From: a virus
Virus record (IMG/VR): IMGVR_UViG_3300037225_000162
Span: 1 to 43,922 of that record
Length of the DNA stretch: 43,922 nt
Reading direction: 5' to 3' (one strand)
The notes under the pieces were generated by a model. The model was given only the letters and a program-made list of their open reading frames with translations, made no database searches and had not been told where the DNA came from. Each line of letters opens with the position of its first letter. Within the stretch, counting starts at the first letter, position 1. This document shows, in pieces, positions 8,177 through 14,504 of this stretch. The translations under genes were made by a program, and so were the position numbers.

Positions 8177-8374
8177 ATGTTTGACGATATTGATTTGACA
8201 GATGAGACTCTTGATTTTGATATTGAGGCTATTATCAAAGAAACACAAAAAGCCACTCTCGTATTAATCGAAGGCGAGGAAATTTGGGTGCCAAAAAGCA
8301 TATCCGTCATTGATGAAAAAGCTATGACTATATCGGTCCCGGAATGGTTTGCGAAGAGAGAGTCGTTACTATGA
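8177..8374 (+). CDS. Small acidic hypothetical protein
   Basis: 65 residues starting four bases after the sbcC-like stop. It is strongly acidic at the N-terminus (MFDDIDLTDETLDFDIE) and then has a small beta-like segment (EEIWVPKSISV). The ribosome site is weak (GGAGTTAGAAAT, partly in the previous stop), so translation may be coupled. No family recognised. Acidic small phage proteins can mimic DNA or bind nucleases, but no specific evidence exists here. Confidence 0.5.
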   Translation: MFDDIDLTDETLDFDIEAIIKETQKATLVLIEGEEIWVPKSISVIDEKAMTISVPEWFAKRESLL

Positions 8375-8379
8375 ATTAT

Positions 8380-8527
8380 GGACGTGCGGCGTGGTGCGAA
8401 CACGCTACCGAAATGGGGGCTGACCTGACCGGTCTGGCAAGTCAACGAGGTTTCGAGGAATGCGCTTGATGAAAAAGTACCCAATCCAAGAGAAACAAAG
8501 CCGGTTCAAATCCGGCCACGTCCACCA
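8380..8527 (+). ncRNA. tRNA-like element with encoded CCA end
   Basis: A perfect tRNA-type 3' half is present: T-stem/loop GCCGGTTCAAATCCGGC (8500-8516), acceptor strand CACGTCC (8517-8523), discriminator A and CCA (8525-8527). The exact complement GGACGTG lies at 8380-8386, so a 7-bp acceptor stem can close. The 113 bases between are too long for a tRNA and give no clear D arm and anticodon arm. They do contain a 5-bp hairpin at 8389-8405 with a 7-base loop (GTGCGAA) and a probable stem at 8421-8444. It is too short for tmRNA. Alternatives are a tRNA with an insertion, a tRNA-mimicking RNA, or an attP carrying the 3' end of a host tRNA gene (no integrase seen). Confidence 0.6.
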
Positions 8528-8607
8528 GAATAACACATATTGAAGGGTATGTTTATTTTTCCTTTCACAATTTAGACCGAAAAAATAAACATGAAGGAGA
8601 TTAACGA

Positions 8608-9051
8608 ATGATCAAAAACTATACATCCACCGTACCAGTAAACCGTAGTGTTCAGCACATTGAAGATTGCCTTATACGGCACGGCGCTAAGAATATCATG
8701 AAACTGTATGATGATGAAAAGAAACTGGAATCGCTTTGTTTTATCATCGCCGTAGATGGGAAAGATATTCCCTTCAAACTTCCGGCCTCGGCAGATCGCG
8801 TGGAAAAAGTTCTCAAAGCAGCCGTAAAAAAGCCAACGGCGGCAACCTACGATAGGATAAAGGAACAGGCGGAGCGGACAGCGTGGAAACTCCAAAGCGA
8901 TTGGGTGGATATCCAAATGTCACTTATCGAGCTTGATCAAGTTGAGATTATGCAGGTGTTTCTCGCCTACGTCTATTTCCCGGCGCAAAAGCAGACGTAT
9001 TTTGAGAAAATCAAAGGCAGCGGATATCCAATGCTGACGGAGAAAACATAA
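8608..9051 (+). CDS. Conserved phage protein of unknown function
   Basis: 147 residues with a strong ribosome site (GAAGGAGATTAACGA). Resembles a common phage protein family: an N-terminal part with a short beta hairpin (LCFIIAVDGKDIPFKL) followed by helices carrying QAERTAWKLQSDWVDIQMSL and a predicted amphipathic C-terminus. Function is not known to me. Its stop lies at the 5' edge of the HNH remnant, suggesting the endonuclease inserted or decayed next to this gene. Confidence 0.7.
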   Translation: MIKNYTSTVPVNRSVQHIEDCLIRHGAKNIMKLYDDEKKLESLCFIIAVDGKDIPFKLPASADRVEKVLKAAVKKPTAATYDRIKEQAERTAWKLQSDWVDIQMSLIELDQVEIMQVFLAYVYFPAQKQTYFEKIKGSGYPMLTEKT

Positions 9052-9223
9052 CTTTACATCTTTCAGAACATGGGCATTAGCCAATGGATACAAACCTGGA
9101 TTAACCATTGATCGAATAGAAAATGACGGCAATTATTGTCCTGAAAATTGCCAATGGATTACTTTATCTGAAAACGTAAAAAAAGTTAGGAGAAAAGAAC
9201 GTGCTGCGAAAACCTCAATCTGA
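9038..9223 (+). pseudogene. HNH-type homing endonuclease remnant
   Basis: An open frame without start codon (after TGA 9035-9037, to TGA 9221-9223) reads ...TWALANGYKPGLTIDRI and then DGNYCPENCQWITLSENV. These are the classic conserved blocks of phage HNH/AP2-type homing endonucleases (GY-x-x-GLTIDRI-x-N-x-GNYCPENC-x-W). Only about 60 C-terminal residues remain; the N-terminal half and the start are missing. It overlaps the ends of both neighbours, so the helicase gene now starts inside the remnant. Confidence 0.8.
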
Positions 9224-10844
9224 AATGATCTCTATCATTGACGGCATTGTCGCCGGTTCCGGAATACGGGATATTATAATTAAGGCTACTCCCGGAGCCG
9301 GAAAATCTTCACTTCCTATCATTGCCGGCAAACTTATTACCGCAGACTTGGCAGATGCCCTTTGCTGGGTATGCCCTAGAATGTCTTTGCAGGATCAGGC
9401 GGAGAGAAATTTCATTGATCCATTCTTTAGGGATTTGTTTAAACATTGGCTTACTATCAGAGCTTCTACGAACGAAAACAATCCTTGCCGAGGAATGAAT
9501 GGATTCGTCACAACTTATCAGGCAATAGGAGTTGATAAAGAGCAGACTGTTTTGAGAGATTTCATGAGAAAGCGTTATATTCTTATTCTTGACGAATACC
9601 ATCATGCAGAGGCCGAAGACGGGTCATGGACAAAGGCGCTTATTCCATTATACGAGCAAGCCGCTTTCCGTGTCCTGATGTCCGGTACTTTATCAAGAGG
9701 GGACGGTAAAAAACTGGCCTTTACACCCTATATGGAAACTTTGGGCGGCTCCGTTCCCATTCTTGAAGGTAATCACGAAACCGCAGTTATAGAATATACA
9801 AGGGCCGATGCTCTGGACGAAAAAGCTATTCTTCCGATTAATTTTATATTCGCCGAAGGATCAGCTAAATGGCAGAAAAAAAGCGGGAAGGTTGTGGAGT
9901 CTGATCTTTCATCAGCATACGGAGAAAACGGGCGTCATGCCCTCTATACGGCCCTTCATACCGAATATGCCACAGAACTATTGACCTATGCGGTAAACCA
10001 CTGGACAAACCACAGAAACACGATAAACCGCCATGCAAAATTACTTGTTGTTGCCGCCAGCATCAAATATGCGAAGCAATATTCTGATTATCTGAAAAAC
10101 ATGGGAGTAAATGCCCGGATAGCTACCAGCGAAGACGGACCAGATGCTATAAAAGCGATCAAAGCCTATAAATCAAATAAGGTCGATATTCTTGTAAGCG
10201 TCAATATCTGTTATGAAGGTCTGGACGTTCCCGCCATTTCGCACATAGCTTGCCTTACTAATATCAGATCTTATGAGTGGATTCTTCAAATGGCCGCGAG
10301 AGGGGTTCGCATTGACCCTAACGGCGGACCATACGAGACTCAGTGCGCCTACGTTTTTGCCCCGAGCGATCAAATGTTTGTCGATATAAAGTCGCAGATT
10401 GAAGCGGAGCAGATACCTTTTATTGAAGCAAAACGCAACGCTTCGCGCCCTTCCAGTGGCGCAACAACAGAGGACGGCGGGGGATTCTTCCTAACTCCGG
10501 CCCCTGGCGGGATCACTCCGCTGTCCTCTGCCCTCCTTGGAAAAAGAGAAATGTTCCTGGGAAAATCGCCAGAGCCGGAAAAGACAGCTTCGGAGCAAGA
10601 AGCGGAGCTCAGGCAAAACATAGATGATCATATAAAGGCGTACTGCCGGCAGAACAGATTTAAGCCGCAGGTGCTTAATTTTGAAGTTTTAGAGGCCATG
10701 CGAAAGAAACGCCAGGACATGACAATAAAAGAGCTTGAAGCCTGCCTTTCTTTCGTCAAGGGGAGATATCCATTAACTTTTATCCGGGGAACTGGCCGCA
10801 GAGTAGCAACAAAAGCGGTGCCGTTTCCCTGCACGTGGAGGTGA
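9201..10844 (+). CDS. SF2 DEAD/DEAH-box helicase
   Basis: 547 residues from a GTG preceded by TTAGGAGAAAAGAAC. RecA-like domain 1 has Walker A ATPGAGKSS (29-37), DEYH (131-134) and SGTLSR as motif III (about 160). Domain 2 (about 225-420) includes ILVSVNICYEGLDVP and the motif VI-like QMAARGVRID. A C-terminal extension (about 420-547) is basic with a helical end. It belongs to the ResIII/UvsW-like group of ATP-dependent translocases or helicases and would unwind or remodel DNA during phage replication or recombination. It lies in the same early transcript as the SbcCD pair. The last codons overlap the ribosome site of the next gene. Confidence 0.88.
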   Translation: MLRKPQSEMISIIDGIVAGSGIRDIIIKATPGAGKSSLPIIAGKLITADLADALCWVCPRMSLQDQAERNFIDPFFRDLFKHWLTIRASTNENNPCRGMNGFVTTYQAIGVDKEQTVLRDFMRKRYILILDEYHHAEAEDGSWTKALIPLYEQAAFRVLMSGTLSRGDGKKLAFTPYMETLGGSVPILEGNHETAVIEYTRADALDEKAILPINFIFAEGSAKWQKKSGKVVESDLSSAYGENGRHALYTALHTEYATELLTYAVNHWTNHRNTINRHAKLLVVAASIKYAKQYSDYLKNMGVNARIATSEDGPDAIKAIKAYKSNKVDILVSVNICYEGLDVPAISHIACLTNIRSYEWILQMAARGVRIDPNGGPYETQCAYVFAPSDQMFVDIKSQIEAEQIPFIEAKRNASRPSSGATTEDGGGFFLTPAPGGITPLSSALLGKREMFLGKSPEPEKTASEQEAELRQNIDDHIKAYCRQNRFKPQVLNFEVLEAMRKKRQDMTIKELEACLSFVKGRYPLTFIRGTGRRVATKAVPFPCTWR

Positions 10845-10846
10845 AA

Positions 10847-11104
10847 GTGCAGCGTTGCCGACCAACTATAAACAATATCTCATTTTATGATCACGATCAT
10901 AATTGGCGGACGCGGACATTTTTACCGATATTCGATAGCATACTGATTTGGGCGGAAGATGCAAAATGTGATGGCTGCAAGCTGGATACGAGTTGTCACC
11001 CTCTCGTGCAGGATGAAGAAGATAAACACTGTTATCATAAGCTGTGCACAGTGACAGCGATAAAAGCAAAGTTAATCAGCGCGAAAGAAATTGAGGGTCG
11101 TTAA
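10847..11104 (+). CDS. Small Cys-rich protein
   Basis: GTG at 10847 follows GGAGGTGAAA, a better start than the GTG at 10835. 85 residues, with CDGCKLDTSCHPL and later HCYHKLC, a possible zinc site of Cys/His type. It overlaps nothing downstream and follows the helicase gene by two bases, so coupling is likely. No known family recognised. Confidence 0.6.
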   Translation: MQRCRPTINNISFYDHDHNWRTRTFLPIFDSILIWAEDAKCDGCKLDTSCHPLVQDEEDKHCYHKLCTVTAIKAKLISAKEIEGR

Positions 11105-11106
11105 AC

Positions 11107-11286
11107 ATGCAGCACTATCCAAAAAACACGCTTAGAACTTTAGTGTTTTGCAATGTCTGTAATAAAAAGACGATGCACCGTGTTGACAAGGGGCGTGTCG
11201 GCAGTTGCGAAAATATACATGCGTCCGGACTAAGTAAGAAGCAGGAAAAAAGAGCGAAGGAAGATAAAACCGGAAATTTATTTTAA
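11107..11286 (+). CDS. Small zinc-ribbon-like protein
   Basis: 59 residues, ATG two bases after the previous stop. Residues 13-19 give FCNVCNK followed by TMHRV and later GSCENIH, a CXXC...H...C arrangement typical of tiny phage zinc-binding proteins. A basic Lys-rich C-terminus (KKQEKRAKEDK) follows. Role unknown. Confidence 0.55.
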   Translation: MQHYPKNTLRTLVFCNVCNKKTMHRVDKGRVGSCENIHASGLSKKQEKRAKEDKTGNLF

Positions 11287-11296
11287 AGGTGAAACC

Positions 11297-11374
11297 ATGA
11301 AAGCAATCTCAGTTAAACAGCCTTGGGCGTGGGCATTGTTCCACGGAAAGCCGGTTGGAAAAGGGGTAATTTAA
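11297..11374 (+). pseudogene. ASCH-domain protein remnant (N-terminus only)
   Basis: A 25-residue frame with a ribosome site (AAAGGTGAAACC) reads MKAISVKQPWAWALFHGKPV and then stops. This is the hallmark N-terminus of ASCH-domain (PUA-like, RNA-binding) proteins, which normally run over 100 residues. The 3' part is missing and the next gene starts at the base after the stop, so a deletion removed the rest. Confidence 0.7.
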
Positions 11375-11545
11375 ATGACACATTACTATTGCGCAAAATG
11401 TGAACGCGACTTATGCCCCGAAGGTGTAATTTACAACGATAACGATCAAATTATTTGCAGGCGTTGTAAATCTATTATCGAAATCGGAGAAAATTTTCAG
11501 AAAGGCACCCCGGGTGAAGAATGCGCCAGAGAGGATGATAAATAA
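11375..11545 (+). CDS. Small zinc-finger-like protein
   Basis: 56 residues starting immediately after the ASCH remnant's stop. YCAKCERDLCP and IICRRCK form two CXXC pairs, consistent with one zinc ribbon. The AAAAGGGG sequence upstream can serve as ribosome site. It is the last gene of the + strand early unit; the terminator follows directly. Confidence 0.6.
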   Translation: MTHYYCAKCERDLCPEGVIYNDNDQIICRRCKSIIEIGENFQKGTPGEECAREDDK

Positions 11546-11576
11546 AAAAAGCCCCTCCGAAATGAAGGGGCTTTTT
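11546..11576. terminator. Bidirectional rho-independent terminator
   Basis: AAAAAGCCCCT (11546-11556) pairs with AGGGGCTTTTT (11566-11576) around a 9-base loop. The A tract on the left and T tract on the right make it work on both strands. It lies exactly where the + strand early unit (ending 11545) and the - strand late unit (ending 11599) converge. Confidence 0.93.
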
Positions 11577-11598
11577 ATTTATAACATTTTTATTATAT

Positions 11599-11787
11599 TT
11601 AAGGTCCTTTTGCGGCTGCTGCCGAAACGTCAGAAACCGCTTTGGTTGCAACTGCGGCCGCATTTGTTACGCCGGTTGTGATTCCGATGATAGTCTTTTT
11701 ATTGTTTTTCTCAACAAAATAAAGGCCAACGGCACTCCCGAAGCCGAGCAAAAAACAAATAAATCCTACAATTAGCACCAGTTCCAT
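11599..11787 (-). CDS. Small membrane protein of lysis region
   Basis: 62 residues, start after AAGAAAGGAGGATTATCTTC. An N-terminal hydrophobic helix (LVLIVGFICFLLGFGSAVGLYF) is followed by a short basic turn (EKNNKK) and an Ala-rich weakly hydrophobic tail. It is the last gene of the late unit beside the holin-like and transglycosylase genes. It may be a lysis accessory or spanin-like component; no lipobox is seen. Confidence 0.6.
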   Translation of the reverse strand: MELVLIVGFICFLLGFGSAVGLYFVEKNNKKTIIGITTGVTNAAAVATKAVSDVSAAAAKGP

Positions 11788-11817
11788 GAAGATAATCCTC
11801 CTTTCTTGTTAAAATGT

Positions 11818-12399
11818 TTACTTTTTCTCAATAGGTACGCTATTGAATATCATGTCCGTTTTCGCGTCAGAACTTCTATTTGTCCCATAAAAGAACTGCA
11901 GAACCAGCATGAAGCCAGCGGCAAGAGTTCCAAGTAATGTGTAAAGAACATTTGTAGCTCCTGCGGGAATTGTCACAAATAAAAGCAATGCGACCACCGC
12001 AAAAAAACCTATTACAATCACCCACGACAGGATATAGAGGTTGTAATCCTCTCCCACCTTACTTTCATGCGCCGTGTGCATATCCCTTGCACCCTGAACG
12101 TCTTTCAACTGAGAATTTATGATTTGAATTTCCTGATCCTTTTGCTTTAGCTGAAAATCATTTTCGGCCTGAATCATCTTAAGTTTCATATCAGGATCGG
12201 TCGTGCTCTGAATGGCAGCAAGAACATCATTTTGTGTGGCCGTGTCGGGAAGCCCCAAAGACTTAGCCAATGAGCCTATTGCGGCAACTGCGGCCGCTGC
12301 CGGAGCGCCAACGCCTGTAGCCGCCAAAACTGTGGCGATACCTGGCGCAAAATTACCGACTGCCGTTGCTATTTGTTTCGCTACGTCTGCAAAGTTCAT
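11818..12399 (-). CDS. Membrane protein, putative holin
   Basis: 193 residues, start after GAAAGGAGAGAAAAAG. The N-terminal half has an Ala/Gly-rich hydrophobic stretch (about 13-45), then a charged segment with a short coiled coil (QLKQKDQEIQIINSQL). Two clear transmembrane helices follow (about 123-143, LSWVIVIGFFAVVALLLFV, and about 150-168, LYTLLGTLAAGFMLVLQFF), ending in a basic tail. Topology and position next to the cell-wall hydrolase fit a holin or holin-like protein, a type often seen in prophages of Gram-negative anaerobes. No experimental family assignment can be made from sequence alone. Confidence 0.55.
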   Translation of the reverse strand: MNFADVAKQIATAVGNFAPGIATVLAATGVGAPAAAAVAAIGSLAKSLGLPDTATQNDVLAAIQSTTDPDMKLKMIQAENDFQLKQKDQEIQIINSQLKDVQGARDMHTAHESKVGEDYNLYILSWVIVIGFFAVVALLLFVTIPAGATNVLYTLLGTLAAGFMLVLQFFYGTNRSSDAKTDMIFNSVPIEKK

Positions 12400-12521
12400 C
12401 TTTTTCTCTCCTTTCGTTTTCTTCGCGTTCTTCCCTCAGTATTTTTATCGCCGAGGGCTTCCATGCGTTTTTTAAATATTCGTCTGTCGCGTTTTGCTTC
12501 TTCGTCAATTTCTTTCGTCAT
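12396..12521 (-). CDS. 41-residue highly basic peptide, coupled in lysis cassette
   Basis: The ATG at 12521 overlaps the transglycosylase stop (ATGA), and its own stop overlaps the next gene's ATG (ATGA at 12396-12399). The peptide (MTKEIDEEAKRDRRIFKKRM...) is strongly charged and ends in a run of Arg/Lys. The double overlap suggests real, coupled translation. A longer in-frame start at 12623 lies deep in the transglycosylase gene and is unlikely. Function unknown. Confidence 0.5.
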   Translation of the reverse strand: MTKEIDEEAKRDRRIFKKRMEALGDKNTEGRTRRKRKERKR

Positions 12522-13048
12522 CTTATTTGCCAGTAAAAAGTATTGATATGCTTTACATAGTCCTGCGTCTGCTTCGCATTTTTCCCTGTTACCAAAGGCA
12601 ATTTCAAGGCCACGACTTCCCATTTGTCTGATACGGCAAGTTTACGAGCCTTTATGATCCACCCGGTACCGGCGTTATAACTCGCATATGTGAAATTTCG
12701 CCTATCATCCGCATTTACGATCTTCTTCCAATATTTTATCAGCTGCGCATCATACTTTATGCCGCCCTGAATATTGCTTTCAAAGTCGTAAGGATTGACC
12801 CCTAATCCCTTCGCCGTTGCCGCCATAATCTGCATAAGGCCAACTGCCCCGCAGTACGACTTCGCCATCGGATTAAGGCCGCTCTCAGCTAATCCTTGCG
12901 CTTTCCAGTGTTTCCAGTCGTCCCAAGGGAAATAAAACTGTCCCCAATGCCGGAATGCAGGGTCGTATTGGACCGGATAAGCCTGACTAAGCGAAGGCCA
13001 GGCCAACAACAAAACCAGCCAGCAATATAGCAATAGCTTTCGGATCAC
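12518..13048 (-). CDS. Secreted lytic transglycosylase (endolysin)
   Basis: 176 residues. Residues 1 to about 23 form a Sec signal peptide (MIRKLLLYCWLVLLLAWPSLSQA). The SLT domain contains the catalytic Glu in AQGLAESGLNP (E55), GLMQIM (70-75) and YNAGTG. This is the Slt/GH23 family, cleaving the MurNAc-GlcNAc bond of peptidoglycan. Sec export allows the protein to reach the wall without passing a holin pore. The start overlaps the preceding membrane protein gene by 62 bases and the stop overlaps the basic peptide gene. It could alternatively be a virion-associated wall enzyme, but a signal peptide argues for lysis. Confidence 0.88.
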   Translation of the reverse strand: MIRKLLLYCWLVLLLAWPSLSQAYPVQYDPAFRHWGQFYFPWDDWKHWKAQGLAESGLNPMAKSYCGAVGLMQIMAATAKGLGVNPYDFESNIQGGIKYDAQLIKYWKKIVNADDRRNFTYASYNAGTGWIIKARKLAVSDKWEVVALKLPLVTGKNAKQTQDYVKHINTFYWQIR

Positions 13049-13169
13049 TTTTTATGACCTCCCAAGTGTCAAATCCTTTCAAGTAATATTTGTCGAAAAG
13101 GATTAATCCCACGACAACTAAAATAGCAAAAATAACTTTTCGGCCAATGGCCAGCAATACATCTTCCAT
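12987..13169 (-). CDS. Small two-helix membrane protein, holin candidate
   Basis: 60 residues, start after AAAAAAGGAGAATATC. Two hydrophobic helices (about 10-25, VIFAILVVVGLILF, and about 45-60, AIAILLAGFVVGLAFA) are separated by a charged loop (YYLKGFDTWEVIKSDP). Size and topology match class II holins. It overlaps the transglycosylase start, a common holin-endolysin arrangement. This gene and the 11818 gene are rival holin candidates. Confidence 0.55.
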   Translation of the reverse strand: MEDVLLAIGRKVIFAILVVVGLILFDKYYLKGFDTWEVIKSDPKAIAILLAGFVVGLAFA

Positions 13170-13183
13170 GATATTCTCCTTTT

Positions 13184-13366
13184 TTAAGCTGATTCGTGCG
13201 GCACAATAACGTCACCTGTTCTCCGGACGCTACACTCGCTATTATTACAATCTATTGTGTGGAAATGGCTATACAGCCTTTTCCATTGCTGTGATTGATC
13301 AATTTTTATCCAGCCCAAAAGCAAAATAATCAGTCCCAACATTCCGTAGATGATAATTTCATTCAT
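13184..13366 (-). CDS. Small membrane protein of lysis cassette
   Basis: 60 residues, start after AAAGGGGAACGACT. One N-terminal transmembrane helix (IIIYGMLGLIILLLGWI) followed by a soluble tail with two Cys (CNNSEC). N-in/C-out topology and position upstream of the transglycosylase would suit an inner-membrane spanin or antiholin, but this is inference. Confidence 0.5.
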   Translation of the reverse strand: MNEIIIYGMLGLIILLLGWIKIDQSQQWKRLYSHFHTIDCNNSECSVRRTGDVIVPHESA

Positions 13367-13408
13367 AGTCGTTCCCCTTTAATTTTAATTTACTATTTCC
13401 GCGCCTTT

Positions 13409-14494
13409 TTAGTACCAAACCGTCACAAGTCCGTTTGCGCCTACATATCCGACGCCTGCCCCTAATGATGCTTTGCCGCCGCCGCCACCGCCATATAATC
13501 CGCCAGGATTTCCCCCTGAACCGCCTTGACCATATCCATTGCCAGAGTCTCCGCCCGCGTTGTAATTATTAGTTGATCCGGCATTTACAAAGGCTACAAC
13601 TTGCAATGTGTAACGGGACATGGCCGCTCCACCCGCGATGTTTCCTGTCGAATAAGTGCCACCTACTCCGCCCGATCCTCCATTAGCCGTAACATATGAG
13701 CCGAAAGAAGACGCTCCACCGTTGCCGCCTGTTCCCGCGCTTGAAGCTCCCGCCGCACCACCGGTACCTATCGTTACAGCAACCGTTTGAACGCTTGAAG
13801 GTATAACCACAGGCATATAAACAGCAGCACCTCCACCGCCGCCACAGCCGCCATAACCACCATTTCCCCCGCCACCACCGCCACCTGCTCCGACTGCCAA
13901 GACATGAACGACAATGCTCTGTCCAGATCCATACATTGGATTTGTCCACGTTCCCGATGAAGTAAAAACTTGTTGTCTTAATCTGTTATTATCCGCGTAG
14001 GCCGTTGTCGCTATAGCTGTTGTGTTATTTCCCGACGCTTGAGTAATTGCGACGCCCCCGCCGCTTCCACCAGCCCCGATGCGTAAATCCGTAATATTAG
14101 AGTTTATAATTGAAGTCTGACTGACTGATAAAGCTATTTGCGCCACTGGCATTTTACTGATAGGAATCGCCGGAAGTGAAGGGCTTCCCGCCTCAGTGCC
14201 CGTTATGACAGAAATTGCCGCGGTCACGGCATCAATAACCACAAGATCAAGGCGCGGATTGCTGGTGGGCGCCGTGATAGTGCCAGTGTTTTGAGCGTTT
14301 TGGCTGACAATAGACGAGCCTACAAGCAGCGAACCGGCGTCAATCGTAATGGTCATATTCGGCGTGTCTTGCGCGTGAGGCGCAAACATTGCCGCGATCC
14401 TTGCCATGACGCTGATAGAAGCATTAATATTATTCTTGTAGGTTGCTGAATCTTGCGACGCATGGTCTGGCTGTACGAATTTTGCTACTGTCAT
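13409..14494 (-). CDS. Glycine-rich tail tip/adhesin protein
   Basis: 361 residues. The N-terminal part (1 to about 150) is a beta-rich virion-attachment domain. A short segment (ASGNNTTAIATTAYADNN) resembles that preceding tail-fibre tips. The C-terminal half is extremely Gly-rich (GGGGGGGNGGYGGCGGGGG and repeated GG-x-GG blocks), as in T-even gp38-type adhesins, where Gly-rich strands form polyglycine-II bundles that bind receptors. It lies directly downstream of the J-like tip gene, the expected site for a receptor-binding protein. Function is inferred. Confidence 0.65.
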   Translation of the reverse strand: MTVAKFVQPDHASQDSATYKNNINASISVMARIAAMFAPHAQDTPNMTITIDAGSLLVGSSIVSQNAQNTGTITAPTSNPRLDLVVIDAVTAAISVITGTEAGSPSLPAIPISKMPVAQIALSVSQTSIINSNITDLRIGAGGSGGGVAITQASGNNTTAIATTAYADNNRLRQQVFTSSGTWTNPMYGSGQSIVVHVLAVGAGGGGGGGNGGYGGCGGGGGAAVYMPVVIPSSVQTVAVTIGTGGAAGASSAGTGGNGGASSFGSYVTANGGSGGVGGTYSTGNIAGGAAMSRYTLQVVAFVNAGSTNNYNAGGDSGNGYGQGGSGGNPGGLYGGGGGGKASLGAGVGYVGANGLVTVWY

Positions 14495-14504
14495 ATTTCT
14501 CTCC

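Noticed and set aside
8380-8527. tmRNA
   Set aside because: Far too short and no tag reading frame with resume codon or pseudoknots could be identified.
8371-8540. Two short frames (32 and 24 codons) at 8371-8469 and 8469-8543
   Set aside because: They run through the tRNA-like element, lack their own ribosome sites and have no recognisable protein features.
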